Origin: Pseudomonadota bacterium
GTDB taxonomy: Bacteria; Pseudomonadota; Alphaproteobacteria; Rhizobiales; Phreatobacteraceae
Assembly: GCA_020161695.1 (NCBI GenBank)
Contig: JAIUOO010000003.1
Span: forward strand, 232,043-296,042
Reading direction: 5' to 3'
DNA length: 64,000 nt
Shown: positions 48,600 to 57,770 of the stretch, in pieces
Layout: every line of letters starts with the position of its first letter
Numbering within the stretch: position 1 is the stretch's first letter
Made by a program: the position numbers and the translations under genes
The notes under the pieces: model-generated
The model's input: only the letters and a program-made list of their open reading frames with translations
Databases searched by the model: none
Told to the model about the DNA's origin: nothing

Positions 48600-49771
48600 G
48601 CCCGCTCTCCGAAGGCTTTCGCCATGTCGGCGCCAAGCGGCTCGAACACCTGCACATGGCCGGGATCGAAACTGACCTGACAGATCTCTCCGGGCGCGGG
48701 CAGATAGGCGGCGGCGTGGGTCATCGCGACGGTCGAAAGGCGCTGTTCGCCGCAGGTGAGGAGCAGCCGGGTGGCCCCGGCCACCGCGAAACGGTCGACC
48801 ACTTGCGCCTTGACCTGCACCGCCCCTCCGGCAGGAAGCGCCGAAGCAGGCTTCGCCTCCAGCATTTCGGGTCGGAGGCAGAGGCTGCACGCCTTGCCTT
48901 GCACGGGCTCGAAACCTCGCGCCGCCGCGCGCGGGACCTCGATGTGACCGAGCGCGGATTCGAGCGCCATGCGGCCATCGGAGACGGCCGCGATCCTCGC
49001 GGGAATCTCGTTGAGGTCGCCGATGAACTTGGCGACGAACAGGTTCTCCGGGCTGACATAGATGTCGTGCGGAGCGCCGGCCTGCTGGATGCGCCCGGCG
49101 CTCATCACCACCACCTTGTCCGACATCAGGGTCGCTTCCTCCTGATCATGCGTGACGAAGACGAAGGTAGTCCGCAGCGCCTTCTGGATGTCCTTCAGGC
49201 CGACCTGAAGCTGCTTGCGCAGTTGCAGGTCGAGCGCCGAGAGCGGCTCGTCGAGCAGCAGGATTGAGGGTTCGAGCACCAGCGAGCGCGCCAGCGCCAC
49301 GCGCTGCTTCTGGCCGCCGGAGAGCTGGGAGATCCTGCGGTCGCCGAGGCCTGCGAGATCGACGAGATCGAGAAAACGCTCGACCTTGGACGCGATCTCG
49401 CGCGCCTCGAGCCGGCGCAGCTTCAGGCCATAGGCGACGTTCTCCGCGACGGAGAAATGCGGGAACAGCGCCAGGTTCTGGAACACCATGCCGATGGGGC
49501 GCTGCTGCGGCGCCAGCCCCGTCATGTCGCGCCCGTCGATCCGGATCCGCCCGCCATCGGACTCGATGAAGCCGGCGATCAGCCGCAGCAGGGTCGTCTT
49601 TCCGCAGCCCGACGGACCGAGCAGCGTCACGAAGCTTCCCGGATCGATCCCCAGCGAGACGTTCGAGAGCACTTCCGCATTGCCGTAGCGCTTCGACACG
49701 CCGGCGATCTCGATGCTGCCCGGGGCTGAAGCGTCTTGCCCCGGGGGCTGTGCGGATACTGGCATGGTCAC
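48596..49771 (-). CDS. ABC importer ATP-binding protein (PotA-like)
   Basis: A 391-residue ATPase. Walker A is GPSGCGKTTLL, the signature LSGGQKQRVALARSLV and Walker B ILLLDEPLSALDLQLRKQLQ, with the switch His in FVTHDQEEA. The C-terminal TOBE-type regulatory domain (about 285-391) contains CLRPEMLEA, a PotA-type feature. The GTG at 49771 has GAGAG 7 nt upstream; an ATG two codons in is possible. It is part of a binding protein-ATPase-two permease importer for polyamines, iron or similar small cations. Confidence 0.92.
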   Translation of the reverse strand: MTMPVSAQPPGQDASAPGSIEIAGVSKRYGNAEVLSNVSLGIDPGSFVTLLGPSGCGKTTLLRLIAGFIESDGGRIRIDGRDMTGLAPQQRPIGMVFQNLALFPHFSVAENVAYGLKLRRLEAREIASKVERFLDLVDLAGLGDRRISQLSGGQKQRVALARSLVLEPSILLLDEPLSALDLQLRKQLQVGLKDIQKALRTTFVFVTHDQEEATLMSDKVVVMSAGRIQQAGAPHDIYVSPENLFVAKFIGDLNEIPARIAAVSDGRMALESALGHIEVPRAAARGFEPVQGKACSLCLRPEMLEAKPASALPAGGAVQVKAQVVDRFAVAGATRLLLTCGEQRLSTVAMTHAAAYLPAPGEICQVSFDPGHVQVFEPLGADMAKAFGERA

Positions 49772-49820
49772 GGCTATGCTCTCGGTCGGGACTGTGCTGG
49801 GGGGACCTGCGGCTTCCGGC

Positions 49821-50852
49821 CTAGCGCCGGGACGCCGCCACCATCTGCTCGATCTGGTTGATGCGGTCCTCGTGGCTGGTGACGATGACGTTCCAGTCGG
49901 GCACGTACATGCGCTCCATCAGCTGGGCGCGCGTCATGCCGAGGCTCTCCTCGATCTCCTTCGGCAGCACCGCCTGATTGTTGGTCGGGATGGCGCCGGT
50001 ATGGGCCGAGAGGCGCGCCTGCGCCTGGGCATCGATGAGTTCGTTGAGATAGGCGACAGTTTGCGCGCGGTCCGACGCGCCCTTCGGCACCATGACCACG
50101 TAGGGCAGCATCAGCGCGCCCTCGCGCGGGATCACCATGTCGATGTTCGTCTGCCCCTGCTTGCGCAGATGCCAGACGCGGGTCGAATAGAAGGGAACGG
50201 CGGCAACCTCGCCGCGCGCCAGCAGCGTGTTCATATGCGCCAGCGAGGTGTAGGTCGTCAGCGCATTGCCGATGACGCGGCGGAGCGGCTCAAGCCCCGG
50301 CGTGATGTTGCGGGCATCGCCGCCATTCGCGCGCGCCAGGATCGTCAGGTCGTAGGACGAGGCATAGATGGGGCGTGTCACCGCCAGCCGGCCCTTCCAG
50401 CGCGGATCGCCGAGGTCGTTCCAGGAGCCGAAGTCCGATGCCTTGGCGAGCGTCGTGTTGAACGCGATGGCGTAGTAGGCGAAGTGGGTCGCCAGCCCGA
50501 CGATCTTCCCCTGTCGATTGCGCACGATCAGTTCGGGCGAGATGTTCCGCAGAGCCGGAAACTCGGAATCCTCGAAGGCCTCGACGAGATTGGTGCGGGC
50601 GAGGCCGACCGCCTCGAAATAGGTCAGGTCGACGACGTTGTATTGCGAGGCCGTCGGCGAGCGCACGGCACCGGCGGTGTTCGGCACTTCGACCACGCGC
50701 GTCGGTATGTTGGTGCGCTGGGTGAACTGGGCCTGCAGATGCTCGCGCAGGGTGACCGCTCCCCCGCCTCCCCAGGTGGCATGAATGACATCCGCCTGCG
50801 TCGCCATGGAACTTGCGGCCAAAAGTGCAATCGAGCAGAGCAAACGCTTCAT
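49821..50852 (-). CDS. ABC importer substrate-binding protein (PotD/iron-binding-like)
   Basis: A 343-residue periplasmic binding protein with a signal peptide (about 1-22, ending ATQA before DVIHATWGGGGAV). Family traits are YNVVDLTYFEAVGLARTNLVEAF and AHMNTLLARGEVAAVPFYSTRVWHLRKQG. ATG 50852 with a GGGGGGA ribosome site is chosen over an extended frame. It is the first gene of the importer operon. The substrate may be a polyamine, ferric ion or another small organic molecule. Confidence 0.9.
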   Translation of the reverse strand: MKRLLCSIALLAASSMATQADVIHATWGGGGAVTLREHLQAQFTQRTNIPTRVVEVPNTAGAVRSPTASQYNVVDLTYFEAVGLARTNLVEAFEDSEFPALRNISPELIVRNRQGKIVGLATHFAYYAIAFNTTLAKASDFGSWNDLGDPRWKGRLAVTRPIYASSYDLTILARANGGDARNITPGLEPLRRVIGNALTTYTSLAHMNTLLARGEVAAVPFYSTRVWHLRKQGQTNIDMVIPREGALMLPYVVMVPKGASDRAQTVAYLNELIDAQAQARLSAHTGAIPTNNQAVLPKEIEESLGMTRAQLMERMYVPDWNVIVTSHEDRINQIEQMVAASRR

Positions 50853-51147
50853 CGGTCCCCCCATCTGGTTCGGTGCCGCCGCGCCCAAAATCCGCAGCAC
50901 GGCGACAGTCCGGTGAGACGGCAGGCTTGGCAAATTCAAAGGGCACCGAACTTGATAACCCAGGATTATGTCTTTGATTGCATCGCACAATAGCCCTTCC
51001 GGGTTGGCGGGCATGCAGGCGGCGATGGCTCATTCGTTCAGTGAATGAGATTGCGGGTCGTTTGAATTTGGCCGCCGCTGGCGCTGCTCCTACGCTCTTC
51101 TGGTCGGGCCGTGGCCGTTGGCGGCAGCCGGAATCCGGGAGCGTTCA

Positions 51148-52620
51148 GTGGCACGCATCTTCATCGGCGGCATCGCGACCGAGACCAATACCTTCTCGCC
51201 GGTGCCCACCGGACTATCCGACTTCAAGGCCTGCGGCCTCCATCACGGCGACGCGACCGCCCGCGAGCCAAGCCACTTCACCGCACCGCTTCATGTCTGG
51301 CGGCAGCGCGCCGAGGCCGATGGCCACGTGATCGTCGAGGGGCTGATGGCCTTCGCCGAACCGGGCGGCACGACAACCCGCGCGGCCTGGGACACACTGA
51401 GGCAGCGATTGCTGTCCGATGTCGTCGCGGCGGGGCGATGCGACCTGATCCTGCTCAACCTCCACGGCGCCATGATCGCGGACGGGCAGGACGATTGCGA
51501 AGGCGAGCTTCTGGCGGCGCTGCGGCAGCACGTCGGCCCGGCCGTCGTCATTGCCGCGGAACTCGACCCGCACTGCCATCTGACGCCCGCCATGGTGGCA
51601 TCGGCCGACCTGCTCGTGGCCTACAAGGAATATCCCCATACTGACATCGTCGAGACCGCCGGCCGCCTCTACGATCTCGCCTCCCTTGTCCTCGGCGGCA
51701 GCCTGAGGCCCGTGGCCGGCGTGTGCGACTGCCACATGCTCAACGTCTGGCCGACGGTGAACCAGCCCATGGCGGACTTCGTCGGCAGGATGAGGGCGCG
51801 CGAGGCCGATGGCTCGGCCGTCGCATCGGTGAGCTTCTGCCACGGCTTCGCGCTCGCCGATATTCCCGACCTCGGATCGCGGATGCTCGTCTATTCCGAT
51901 GGCGATGCTGACCTGGCGCGCAGCGAGGCAAGAGCCTTCGCGCGGCAGCTCTGGGATATGCGCGATGAGACACGCCGCATCACGCTGGACGAGGTCGAGG
52001 GCATCGACAAGGCGCTCCGGGCGGAACGCGGCCCGGTCGTTGTCGCCGACACCGCCGACAATCCCGGCGCCGGCGCGGGCGGCGACAGCACTCACCTTCT
52101 CCGCGAGCTCGTCCGGCGCCGCGTCTCGGGAGCCGTCAGCGGGCTGCACTACGATCCCATGGCGGTGGCAGTGTGCCGGGCCTCGGGCGTCGGCGGCCGG
52201 CTGCAATTGCGGATCGGCGGCAAGCTCGGGCCGCACTCAGGCCCGCCCCTCGATCTGGACGTCGTCGTGCGGGCGCTTGCCGAGACGCACAGCCAAGCCT
52301 CGGTCGGTGGCCAGCGAACGCCTCTCGGCGCGGCGGCCTGGGTGGAAGCCGACGGCATCGACATCGTTCTCTGCGAAAGGCGCACGCAGACGCTCCACCC
52401 CGACGCCTTCACCAGCCTCGGCCTGAGTCTCGACGACAAGTCCATCGTCTGCGTCAAGTCGATCCAGCACTTTCACACGGGGTTTGCCCCCGTTGCCGCC
52501 GAGATCATCTACGTGCGGACGTCCGCGGCCGTCCGCTTCGAGGGGCCGGTCTCGCCCTATCGCCGCAGGAACCCCGACTACTGGCCTCTGGTCGAGCGGC
52601 CTTCCGGCCTTGCGTGGTGA
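51148..52620 (+). CDS. M81 family metallopeptidase (MlrC/microcystinase-C-like)
   Basis: A 490-residue protein of the DUF1485/M81 family. Its N-terminal half begins with the family hallmark VARIFIGGIATETNTFSPVPT. LLNLHGAMIADGQDDCEGELL and AAELDPHCHLTPAM hold probable metal residues (NLHGAM and ELDPHCH). The C-terminal half has ADTADNPGAGAGGDSTHLLREL (the TADNPGGG-type motif), KSIQHFHTGFAP and a Tyr/Arg-rich end. The GTG at 51148 with GGGAG upstream fits. Known members finish the breakdown of microcystin; most relatives are of unknown function. It is divergent from the PotD-like gene and may share that importer's substrate. Confidence 0.9.
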   Translation: MARIFIGGIATETNTFSPVPTGLSDFKACGLHHGDATAREPSHFTAPLHVWRQRAEADGHVIVEGLMAFAEPGGTTTRAAWDTLRQRLLSDVVAAGRCDLILLNLHGAMIADGQDDCEGELLAALRQHVGPAVVIAAELDPHCHLTPAMVASADLLVAYKEYPHTDIVETAGRLYDLASLVLGGSLRPVAGVCDCHMLNVWPTVNQPMADFVGRMRAREADGSAVASVSFCHGFALADIPDLGSRMLVYSDGDADLARSEARAFARQLWDMRDETRRITLDEVEGIDKALRAERGPVVVADTADNPGAGAGGDSTHLLRELVRRRVSGAVSGLHYDPMAVAVCRASGVGGRLQLRIGGKLGPHSGPPLDLDVVVRALAETHSQASVGGQRTPLGAAAWVEADGIDIVLCERRTQTLHPDAFTSLGLSLDDKSIVCVKSIQHFHTGFAPVAAEIIYVRTSAAVRFEGPVSPYRRRNPDYWPLVERPSGLAW

Positions 52621-52645
52621 TGCCGGGCGATCCTGCGGGCTCAGG

Positions 52646-53095
52646 TCAGACCTTGACCTCGCTCAGCGCCTTGGCGAAAGCCTGAAAGAACTGGTCGGCA
52701 AGCTTGCGCGAGGTAGCGACGATCAGGCGGCTGCCGAGCGCCGCGAGCTTGCCGCCGATCTCGGCCTTGGCCTCGTAGGTCAGGATCGTGCCGTCGCCAT
52801 CCTCGGCGAGACGCACCTGCGAGCTGCCCTTGGCAAATCCGGCAATGCCGCCATTGCCCTGTCCGACGATCCGGCAACTGGCCGGCGCGTCGATGTCCGT
52901 GAGTTCGACCGTCCCGGAGAAGGTCGCCGAGACCGGCCCGACCTTGAGCTGCACCTTGGCGGCGAAACTCGTCGGCGAGGTTTGCTCCACCTCCTTGCAG
53001 CCGGGAATGCAGCGCTTCAGCGTCTCGACGTCGAACAGCGCGCGCCAGACGAGATCGCGCGGCGCCGCGATGCGGTGCTCGCCAACAATATCCAT
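52646..53095 (-). CDS. coxG: CoxG family SRPBCC protein
   Basis: A 149-residue protein of the carbon-monoxide-dehydrogenase subunit G family (SRPBCC/Bet v1 fold). Elements are AAPRDLVWRALFDVETLKRCIPGCKEVEQ at the N-terminus, KVQLKVGPVSATFSGTVELTDI and YEAKAEIGGKLAALGSRLI. CoxG helps target or mature molybdenum hydroxylases at the membrane in Oligotropha. It is the last gene of the run that starts with the CoxMSL-like subunits at 61500, separated from them by the branched-chain-type transporter genes. Confidence 0.9.
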   Translation of the reverse strand: MDIVGEHRIAAPRDLVWRALFDVETLKRCIPGCKEVEQTSPTSFAAKVQLKVGPVSATFSGTVELTDIDAPASCRIVGQGNGGIAGFAKGSSQVRLAEDGDGTILTYEAKAEIGGKLAALGSRLIVATSRKLADQFFQAFAKALSEVKV

Positions 53096-53113
53096 GATCC
53101 TCTCCCGTGAAAC

Positions 53114-53824
53114 TCAGACGGCGCAGTAGCGCTCCTGAATATCCTTGTCGGCGAGCAGCGCCGCGGCGCTGCTCTCGTGGACGACCTCGCCCTGGTCGAT
53201 GATCACCGCCCGGTCGGCGAGCTTCAGCGCCCATTCGACGTTCTGCTCGACGAGCAGCAGTGTGACGCCGGAATCGCGCAGGCGGCGGAACAGCACGCCC
53301 ATCTCCTCGACAAGGACCGGCATGATGCCTTCGGAGGGCTCGTCCAGCAGGATCATCTTGGGACGCGCGATCATGGCGCGGGCGATGGCCAGCATCTGCT
53401 GCTCGCCGCCGGACATCGTCGTGCCCTGCTGGTCGAGCCGCTCCTTCAGGCGCGGAAAGCTCTCGGCGATCTCGTCGATGGCCTGCTTCTCGTCGATGCC
53501 GGCGCGGCTCGCCACGAGGCCGAGCTGCAGGTTCTCGCGAACGGTGAGCCCGGGAACGATGCGGCGCTCTTCGGGTACGTAGGCGAGGCCGCGGCCGAAC
53601 CGTGCATGAGCCGGCAGCGGCAGCAGGCTGGTGCCGTCGAAACGGACCTCGCCGGCCGCGCGCGGCATCAGGCCCATGACGGAGCGGATGGTTGTGGTCT
53701 TGCCGGCGCCGTTGCGGCCGACCAGCGCGACGATCTCGCCCTTGTCCACCCGCAGCGACACGCCGTGCAGGATGTGGCTGGCGCCATACCAGGCGTTGAG
53801 GCCCTTGATCTCAAGCATAGCCAT
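53114..53824 (-). CDS. livF: Branched-chain-type ABC importer ATPase LivF
   Basis: A 236-residue ATPase. Walker A is GRNGAGKTT, the signature TTMSGGEQQMLAIARAM and Walker B MILLDEPSEGIMP, a LivF-specific form. LVEQNVEWALKLADRAVII follows with the switch region. It overlaps LivG by 14 bp. It is part of the importer linked to the molybdenum hydroxylase genes. Confidence 0.93.
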   Translation of the reverse strand: MAMLEIKGLNAWYGASHILHGVSLRVDKGEIVALVGRNGAGKTTTIRSVMGLMPRAAGEVRFDGTSLLPLPAHARFGRGLAYVPEERRIVPGLTVRENLQLGLVASRAGIDEKQAIDEIAESFPRLKERLDQQGTTMSGGEQQMLAIARAMIARPKMILLDEPSEGIMPVLVEEMGVLFRRLRDSGVTLLLVEQNVEWALKLADRAVIIDQGEVVHESSAAALLADKDIQERYCAV

Positions 53825-54566
53825 CGTTCTGTCCGAGATAGACGCGGCGGACCTCTGAATCCGCCTGGATGTGCTGCGGCGTGCCGTCGGCGATCAGGCG
53901 GCCGTGATGCAGCACGAGGATGCGGTCCGAAAGGCCGAGGATCATCTTCATCTTGTGCTCGACGAGCAGGATGGTCCGGTCGGCCGCCAGCTTCTCGATC
54001 AGCGCCACCATGTCCTTCGTCTCCTCCGGGCCCATGCCGGCGGTCGGCTCGTCGAGGAGCAGGAGTTCGGGTTCGGCCACCAGAGCTATGGCGATTTCCA
54101 GCGCCCTCTGCTGGCCGTGGGCGAGGAACTTGGCGGTAGCGCCGCGCTGCTGAGACAGTCCGACGGCCGCCAGCGCCGCATCGGCCTTGTCGTCCAGCTC
54201 GGGCAGCCGGCTGCGGTCGGTCCAGATGTCATAGCGCGCCCGGAAGGCCTGCGCCGCCACGCGGACGTTCTCGTGGACGCTGAGATCCGGGAAGATATTG
54301 GTGATCTGGTAGGACCGGGCGATGCCGAGATGGACGAAGCGGTGCTGCGGCGTCCCCGTCAGGTCCTGTCCCTTGAACCGGATCGAGCCGGTCGAGGGCG
54401 GCAGCACGCCGGACAGGACGTTGAAGAAGGTGCTCTTGCCGGCGCCATTGGGGCCGATGATGGCTGTCACCTTGTTCGGCTCGAACGACGCCGTCACACC
54501 TTCGAGCGCGACGAAGCCGCCGAAGCGCCGGCCGACATTCTCGACCGCGAGCAGAGGCGCGTTCAT
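53811..54566 (-). CDS. livG: Branched-chain-type ABC importer ATPase LivG
   Basis: A 251-residue ATPase. Walker A is GPNGAGKST, the signature here reads LAHGQQRALEIAIAL (LSGGQ replaced by LAHGQ, the usual LivG form) and Walker B LLLLDEPTAGMGPEE. HMKMI-type EHKMKMILGLSDRILVLHHGRLIADG ends the core. ATG 54566 overlaps the LivM stop. Confidence 0.93.
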   Translation of the reverse strand: MNAPLLAVENVGRRFGGFVALEGVTASFEPNKVTAIIGPNGAGKSTFFNVLSGVLPPSTGSIRFKGQDLTGTPQHRFVHLGIARSYQITNIFPDLSVHENVRVAAQAFRARYDIWTDRSRLPELDDKADAALAAVGLSQQRGATAKFLAHGQQRALEIAIALVAEPELLLLDEPTAGMGPEETKDMVALIEKLAADRTILLVEHKMKMILGLSDRILVLHHGRLIADGTPQHIQADSEVRRVYLGQNDGYA

Positions 54567-55561
54567 CGTCCGGCCCTCCAGGAGAGCGCCGTGCCCCAGA
54601 TGCCCTTGGGCAGGAACAGCACGAACAGGATGAACACCGAGCCGACGACGATCTGCCAGTGCGACGTCCACAGCGAGATCACGTCCTCCATCAGAAGGAA
54701 GGCGAGCGCGCCGACGAAGGGGCCGAAGAACGAGCCCGCGCCGCCGAGCAGCGTCATCATCACGATCATGCCGGAGGTGTGGTAGTGCAGCGTGTCGAGC
54801 GGCACGATGGCGAGGTGCAGCGCCGACATCGTTCCGGCCAGCGCGCAGATCAGCCCCGAGAGCGTGAAGGACAGGAGCTTGGTGCGCTCCACGTCGTAGC
54901 CGCAGGCGCGCGCGCGCGTCTCGTTCTCGCGGATCGCCTCGATCGCCGCGCCGAAGGGCGAGTTGAGGATGCGCGAGACCAGCCATAGCGCGAGCGCCGC
55001 GAAGATCATCAGCACATAGTATTTCGCGACCGGGTTGAGGAAATCGACGGCGACGCCGAACAGCGAGATCTTCGCGACGGTGAAGCCGCGCAGGCCATTC
55101 TCGCCGCCGGTCCAGGACGAGGCCTGCAGCGCCGCGTAGTAGACGAGCTGCGACAGCGCGAGCGTCACCATCGAGAAGTAGATGCCGCGCGTGCGGATCG
55201 ACAAAAGGCCGATCACCACCGCGAGCGCGCCGCCGAACACGACGCCAAGCGCGACTGCGACGAACCACGGCAGGCCGAACTGGCCGATGGCGATGCCGGT
55301 GGCATAGGCGCCCGCGCCGAAGAAGGCCGCGTGGCCGAAGGACAGGAGCCCCGTATAGCCGAACAGCAGGTTGTAGCCGACGGCGATCAGCCCGTAGATC
55401 AGCACGTTCACCGCCAGCGCCTTGGACGGCAGGACCCAGGGCAGCAGGCAGAGCGCGAGGATGGTCAGCGGCACGCGCCAGGCGGTCAGCGTGGCGACGA
55501 GGCCGGCGGGCCGTGCAGCCGCTGCGGCCATGACGGGGAGCGGCGAGGATTGGGAGGTCAT
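54563..55561 (-). CDS. livM: Branched-chain-type ABC importer permease LivM
   Basis: A 332-residue permease with about eight helices. Elements are GYTGLLSFGHAAFFGAGAYATGI and RTRGIYFSMVTLALSQLVYYAALQ, typical of LivM, and AIRENETRARACGYDVERTKLLSFTLSG as the coupling loop. It pairs with LivH 13 bp upstream. Confidence 0.93.
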   Translation of the reverse strand: MTSQSSPLPVMAAAAARPAGLVATLTAWRVPLTILALCLLPWVLPSKALAVNVLIYGLIAVGYNLLFGYTGLLSFGHAAFFGAGAYATGIAIGQFGLPWFVAVALGVVFGGALAVVIGLLSIRTRGIYFSMVTLALSQLVYYAALQASSWTGGENGLRGFTVAKISLFGVAVDFLNPVAKYYVLMIFAALALWLVSRILNSPFGAAIEAIRENETRARACGYDVERTKLLSFTLSGLICALAGTMSALHLAIVPLDTLHYHTSGMIVMMTLLGGAGSFFGPFVGALAFLLMEDVISLWTSHWQIVVGSVFILFVLFLPKGIWGTALSWRAGR

Positions 55562-55574
55562 CGGAGCTTTCCCC

Positions 55575-56450
55575 TCAATGCCCGGCCACGGCGCGGCCGA
55601 ACAGGCCCTGCGGCCTGACCAGCAGCACCAGCGCCATCAGCGCGAACATCACGATGGTCGCCATCTCGGGCGCGAACAGCGCGGTCATGCTGACCGCGAC
55701 GCCAACGAGCAACCCGGCGACGACCGCGCCGATCAGCGAACCCATGCCGCCGATGACCGTGACGACGAAGGCCTCCGCCAGCACCAGCGCACCCATTTCG
55801 GGGCTGACATTGCGCATCGGCGCGGCGAGCACGCCGCCGAGCGCGGTCAGCCCGATGCCGAGGCCGAAGACCATGAGCCAGACCCTGCCGATATCGACGC
55901 CCAGAACCCGCATGATCAGCGGATCGCGCGCGCCGGCGCGGACGATCAACCCGTACTTGGTCTTCTCGAGGAACAGCCAGAGCAGCACGAGCACCGCCGC
56001 CACGACGCCGACCACGAACAGCCGGTAGACCGGGAAGAAGCCGATGCCGAGATCGGCGACGCCCGACAGCAGTGCCGGCGTCTCGAACGGTATGCCGTCG
56101 CTGCCGAACACGATGCGCACCGCCTCGACCAGCACATAGCCGAGACCGAAGGTCAGCAGCAGCGGATCGTCCACCGAGCGCTTGTAGAGCGGCCGGATCA
56201 GCAGGAACTCGATGGCCATGCCGAAGGCGCCGATCGCGAGGGGCGCGATCAGCAGCCCCCACCAGAAGCTGCCGGTCAGCGAGGCGACCCACAGGCCGGC
56301 ATAGGCGCCGACCATGAACAGCGCGCCATGGGCGAAGTTCACCACGCCCAGCATGCCGAAAATGATCGACAGGCCGAGCGCGACCATGATGAGGATCGCG
56401 CCGAGCGCGACCCCCGAGAACAGCTGCATGGCGATGAGTTCGGCGTCCAT
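55575..56450 (-). CDS. livH: Branched-chain-type ABC importer permease LivH
   Basis: A 291-residue permease with about eight helices. MVALGLSIIFGMLGVVNFAHGALFMVGAYAG is the LivH hallmark, and ARDPLIMRVLGVDIGRVWLMVFGLG is the coupling region. The ATG at 56450 is chosen over an in-frame extension that reads into the gap towards the binding-protein gene. Confidence 0.93.
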   Translation of the reverse strand: MDAELIAMQLFSGVALGAILIMVALGLSIIFGMLGVVNFAHGALFMVGAYAGLWVASLTGSFWWGLLIAPLAIGAFGMAIEFLLIRPLYKRSVDDPLLLTFGLGYVLVEAVRIVFGSDGIPFETPALLSGVADLGIGFFPVYRLFVVGVVAAVLVLLWLFLEKTKYGLIVRAGARDPLIMRVLGVDIGRVWLMVFGLGIGLTALGGVLAAPMRNVSPEMGALVLAEAFVVTVIGGMGSLIGAVVAGLLVGVAVSMTALFAPEMATIVMFALMALVLLVRPQGLFGRAVAGH

Positions 56451-56490
56451 GGCGGGCCCTGGGCTCCTTGCGGCGGGAGTAATCTGCGCG

Positions 56491-57735
56491 TCAGGCCGGG
56501 AAGCCGAGCTCGGAGCAGGTCCGAAGCATGGTTTCCGAGGCCGGCTCGGTCGCCAGGACATTGAACAGGTCGGCATCGCCCTTCATGTCCGCGCGCTTCT
56601 TGGATTCCAGCACCAGCACCGACTGCATCGACTGGTGATCGCACTTGCGGTAGCTCTGCGCGCCCTTGGCGACGTCGTATTTCAGCTCTTCCAGCGCGGC
56701 GACGACCTTGTCCGTGTCGGTGCCGCCGGCCGCCTGCATGGCGAGCAGCAGCGAATAGACGCCGGTGAAGCCATAGGCGCCGTAGTCAGTCGGGACAGCG
56801 CCGCCATGGGCCGCGCGGAACGCGTCGTTGAACGCCTTGGCCGAGGGAATGGACTGCTCCAGGCCCCAGTAGTAATTGGCGCCGCCGACGACGCCGGCAA
56901 AGGCGTCCGGACCGATGGCGAGACGCTGGTTGTGCAGCAGCACCGGCACCACGATCCGGGCGTTGCGGTTCATGCCGAAATCGACCGCCTGCTTGATCGA
57001 ATTGGCCTGGTCGCGGCCGAAATTGGCGATGCACAGAATGTCCGGCCGCATGGCGCGCAGGCGCGGCATGAAGGTCGAATAATCGGGTGCACCGAAGGGA
57101 TGCAGGATCTCGCCGACACTCTCCGCGCCGAGCGCGGCCTGCGCCCGCTTGAAGCCGCGCAGCATCTCGTGGCCGTAGGCGTAGTCGGCGACGAGATAGG
57201 CGACCTTCGAGCCGCGCTTGAACGTGTGCTTGGCCACCGCCGCTGTGGTCATGTGCGGGTTCAGCGCCTCGTGGAAGGTGAAGCGGCTGAAATCCTTGAC
57301 CTCGTTGATAGTGTCGGACTGGCTGATCGACACGTAGATGACGCCGCGGGCGCGCGTCACCTCGTTGACCGCGAGCTGGACGGCGCTCGACAGCGCGCCG
57401 ACGATGGCATGGGCCTTGTCCTTCTCGATCAGTTCCAGCGTGCGGGTCGCCGCCTCGCCGGCATTGAGCTTGTCGTCGCGCACCAGCAGCTCGACCTTGC
57501 GGCCGGCGACGCCGCCCTTGTCGTTGATCAGCTTGACGGCGAGCTCGGCGCTGCGCACCTGATCGCGCGCCTCGGCCGCGAAGGGGCCGGTCAGCGGCGT
57601 CGGGAAGCCGATGCGGACGGTATCGGCGCCCTGCGCGTTCGCCACCCACGGGGCAGCGACGAGGCTGGCGCCGGCTGCCATCAGCACGGTGCGGCGCGAC
57701 GGTGACGGGAAGCGGCTGTTGATCATCGTGGTCAT
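56491..57735 (-). CDS. Branched-chain-type ABC importer substrate-binding protein
   Basis: A 414-residue periplasmic protein of the LivK/amide-binding (Peripla_BP_6) family. The export signal is SRRTVLMAAGASLVAAPWVANA, a twin-arginine-like start. The family start TVRIGFPTPLTGPFAAEARDQVRSAELAVKLINDKGGVAGRKVELLVRDDKLNAGEAA is clear, as is AYLVADYAYGHEMLRGF. AGGAGG lies 5 nt before the ATG. It stands between the hydroxylase large subunit and livH, so its ligand is likely the hydroxylase substrate (inference): an aromatic acid, N-heterocycle, urea-like or amide compound. Confidence 0.92.
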   Translation of the reverse strand: MTTMINSRFPSPSRRTVLMAAGASLVAAPWVANAQGADTVRIGFPTPLTGPFAAEARDQVRSAELAVKLINDKGGVAGRKVELLVRDDKLNAGEAATRTLELIEKDKAHAIVGALSSAVQLAVNEVTRARGVIYVSISQSDTINEVKDFSRFTFHEALNPHMTTAAVAKHTFKRGSKVAYLVADYAYGHEMLRGFKRAQAALGAESVGEILHPFGAPDYSTFMPRLRAMRPDILCIANFGRDQANSIKQAVDFGMNRNARIVVPVLLHNQRLAIGPDAFAGVVGGANYYWGLEQSIPSAKAFNDAFRAAHGGAVPTDYGAYGFTGVYSLLLAMQAAGGTDTDKVVAALEELKYDVAKGAQSYRKCDHQSMQSVLVLESKKRADMKGDADLFNVLATEPASETMLRTCSELGFPA

Positions 57736-57770
57736 TCGTTCCTCCTGATGTCTGCTCTCGTTGTGTCGGC

